Below are positions 61,501 through 64,000 of a DNA stretch of 64,000 nucleotides, piece by piece. Position 1 is the first letter of the stretch. Each line of letters opens with the position of its first letter. Both the position numbers and the translations under genes were made by a program. Source of the DNA: Muraenolepis orangiensis (Eukaryota > Chordata > Actinopteri > Gadiformes > Muraenolepididae); the NCBI GenBank assembly GCA_027704905.1, contig CM051005.1, forward strand, positions 18,696,777 to 18,760,776, written 5' to 3'. The notes under the pieces were generated by a model that searched no databases, was not told the DNA's origin, and was given only the letters and a program-made list of their open reading frames with translations.

Positions 61501-62369
61501 GAAGAGTCATCATTCTCCAGCCACAGGATGATGACTGTTGGGAGTGACCTCAAACAACATACATGCAGACAATGAGGGGCCCCACAACACCAGTTGTGGC
61601 CCTCTCAGGAAAAACTTTCCAAAGAGAAAGGATGCTGTGAGTCTACCGGCCACTGTTCACCACCTGCTTGTAATTCGGGTAATACTCAAATACGTTCCTT
61701 AAGCACACTTAAGGCATTCACAAAATATAATTAAAATGTCTAAATCTCGGCTATATGCATCCTACCTGCAAGTATCTTAAGTTCTATGAACGTTTTAAGT
61801 ATTACAACTTTTGCAACTTTTTTCTATTCTTACAAACGGCGGCAGTATAGCTCAGGAGGTAGAGCGGTCGCCTCACCACCGAAAGGTTGCTGGTTCGATC
61901 CCCGGCTCCTAGCAAAAAGAAAACTGTCGAGCTGTCCTTGAGCAAGACCCTAACCCCAACTGCTCCTGGTGCTGGCTGTCTCCTTGCACGTCGGTGGTTG
62001 AATGAGTGTATGAATGGGTGACTGTGAGGCATGACTTGTAAAGCGCTTTGGATAAATGTCTTTTAACAGCACTCAAAATGCTTCTTGTACTGGGTTTGAA
62101 CCAAGGAGGGGGATGATTCAGGCCAAACAGGCTCCTCCGCACCCTTCAGCCCCACTGAACGGTTTACGCTTCAAAAAAGTTTGAATACACGCTATAATTT
62201 TTTTACCTTCTTGGTTTTGCAAAACACATCGTCATCAAAGAATCAAAATACACGCAACAAAACCACACATTCCCGGTATGAAATATGAAATGTAAGTGCA
62301 GACACGTACCTTGGCGGGCTGGGGCGTGGAGAAGTTAAGCCAGGCAGGGACAAAGTCATGCTGCGCCAT
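53999..62369 (-). CDS. gpbp1l1: Vasculin-like protein 1 (GC-rich promoter-binding protein 1-like 1)
   Basis: Nuclear putative transcription factor of the vasculin family. Ten minus-strand coding exons: 62310-62369, 59548-59701, 58924-59261, 58704-58779, 58297-58493, 57436-57579, 56952-57110, 56071-56198, 55172-55274, 53999-54199. They sum to 1560 bp, 519 aa; human GPBP1L1 has 474. Family blocks are the start MAQHDFVPAWLNF, SRRRHNSSDGFF, EEDF-PSLNPE across exons 3/4, KMLVIKK, DRKSEFLRALK, SSSLEAEHRLLKSMGWQE, LTEDELREFQ and the acidic Ser-rich end QTSDDED. Exon 2 has a run of ten histidines, probably a lineage feature. GPBP1L1 is chosen over GPBP1 because of its place next to NASP. A non-coding upstream exon may lie at 63344. 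Confidence 0.94.
54636..54710 (+). repeat. Dispersed repeat tail fragment, copy 4 (clearest)
   Basis: Contains TTATACTGCGGGAGGAAATG, GTAAGCATTCC and TGTACTTGTTACAAATGG. Related copies are at 43657, 61300, and reversed at 56413, 21853 and 18490. Possibly the 3' end of a LINE or SINE. Confidence 0.75.
54850..54925. repeat. Fragment of an abundant fish DNA repeat
   Basis: ACATTACAGTCATTTAAGCA, then GACGCTTTTGTCCAAAGC, then ACTTACAATAAGTGCATTC. Reversed pieces occur at 33280 and 54715. This repeat is widespread in teleosts. Confidence 0.75.
55439..55632. repeat. (CATA)n microsatellite
   Basis: About 130 bp of perfect CATA repeats, then mixed TATA and CACATA repeats, in GPBP1L1 intron 8. Confidence 0.98.
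55983..56017. repeat. Perfect 16-bp stem hairpin
   Basis: CACAATCATCTAAAAC (55983-55998) pairs fully with 56002-56017 around an AAA loop, 54 bp from the exon 8 donor of GPBP1L1. Confidence 0.93.
56413..56465 (-). repeat. Dispersed repeat tail fragment, copy 5
   Basis: Reverse copy: GGGAATGCTTACTCC and CATTCCCTCTCACAG match the reversed core of 54636-54710 and 43657-43740. Confidence 0.65.
56563..56757 (+). pseudogene. Duplicated NASP terminal exon with splice acceptor
   Basis: Matches the end of the last NASP intron plus terminal exon and 3' UTR (52672-52841) in the same orientation. It includes the acceptor GATTTGCAG, the CCAGTGA stop context, TAAAGCAGTTGTAAATATGT and GAAGTTGCCTGTT. Substitutions and small insertions are present, but an AATAAA remains near 56715. 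It lies in a GPBP1L1 intron, antisense to it. Presence of intron sequence shows DNA duplication rather than retroposition. Confidence 0.9.
56775..56945. repeat. ~22-bp minisatellite
   Basis: Repeats of GTGCCCAGTACGGTGTGGGG and close variants, about seven copies, ending at the GPBP1L1 exon 7 donor. Confidence 0.92.
57926..58078. mobile_element. Small TIR element, family copy C
   Basis: Starts TGGAGTGTGTGTG...GGCTGGTGGCTGGTT and ends AACCAGCCACCACCACTCCA, an imperfect terminal inverted repeat. Relatives at 17938 and 47845. In GPBP1L1 intron 5. Confidence 0.7.
61300..61372 (+). repeat. Dispersed repeat tail fragment, copy 6
   Basis: AATACTGTGGGTGG, GGTAGTAAGCATTAC and a tail AAATATCTTGAATCTTGAAC. 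The tail resembles LINE or SINE 3' ends. Confidence 0.6.
61838..62065 (+). mobile_element. tRNA-derived SINE, GPBP1L1 intron 1
   Basis: An intact-looking tRNA head: A box TAGCTCAGGAGGTAGAGC (61848-61865) and B box GGTTCGATCCC (61892-61902). Body has TCCTTGAGCAAGACCCTAAC and ends with AAGCGCTTTGGATAAATG. The head could be mistaken for a tRNA gene. Confidence 0.85.

Positions 62370-64000
<1,631 letters not shown>

Noticed and set aside
61838..61915. Possible tRNA gene
   Set aside because: A and B boxes are good, but the head is fused to a typical SINE body and related copies occur at five or more places in the window.

Overview
The window is nuclear DNA from a ray-finned (teleost) fish. Seven vertebrate protein-coding genes are present with ordinary GT-AG introns, phases that join cleanly and proteins of the expected length. 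Between and inside them lie Tc1 and hAT DNA transposons, tRNA-derived SINEs, a solo LTR, and many (TG)n, (GA)n, (AT)n and poly(G) tracts. No bacterial, organellar, CRISPR or rRNA features were seen. The species cannot be fixed from the sequence; the very dense dinucleotide repeats and the Tc1 families only say teleost.

Layout, left to right: SCP2 (minus, 605-20679, 16 coding exons, peroxisomal thiolase plus sterol carrier protein); CZIB (minus, 21338-23827, 8 exons); UCK2 (minus, 25318-30073, 7 exons); ALDH9A1 (plus, 30563-37206, 11 exons), head-to-head with UCK2 across 489 bp; a HORMAD1-like meiotic HORMA gene (minus, 37761-41429, 12 exons), tail-to-tail with ALDH9A1; PRDX1 (minus, 42410-44972, 5 coding exons); NASP (plus, 48383-52708, 13 coding exons); GPBP1L1 (minus, 53999-62369, 10 coding exons), tail-to-tail with NASP. 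I assembled exon joins by hand from splice signals and remembered family alignments. In every gene the summed coding length is a multiple of three.

Mobile DNA is concentrated in two SCP2 introns. Intron 12 (3329-10776) holds a non-autonomous DNA element split by a solo LTR, a decayed Tc1 element ending in a perfect 32-bp palindrome, two nested hAT-type MITEs, and a complete Tc1 element of the Sleeping Beauty IR/DR type (7745-9380). That last element has 222-bp terminal inverted repeats that are identical base for base and an uninterrupted 340-codon transposase with the full DD34E triad. It is the most striking object in the window and looks recently inserted and possibly active. Intron 11 holds a 2.7-kb decayed hAT transposon and a 48-bp perfect-stem hairpin.

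Other points of note: a 95-bp segment of UCK2 intron 1 copied into ALDH9A1 intron 3 between 18-bp direct repeats; a DNA-level copy of the NASP terminal exon with its splice acceptor inside a GPBP1L1 intron; a probable GC-AG intron in SCP2; candidate E2F, ARE and E2F/E-box sites at the NASP, PRDX1 and HORMAD1 promoters; and at least two small dispersed repeat families with three to six copies each. The genes do not form one pathway. Peroxisomal lipid metabolism, pyrimidine salvage, aldehyde oxidation, peroxide removal, meiosis and histone chaperoning are simply neighbours.
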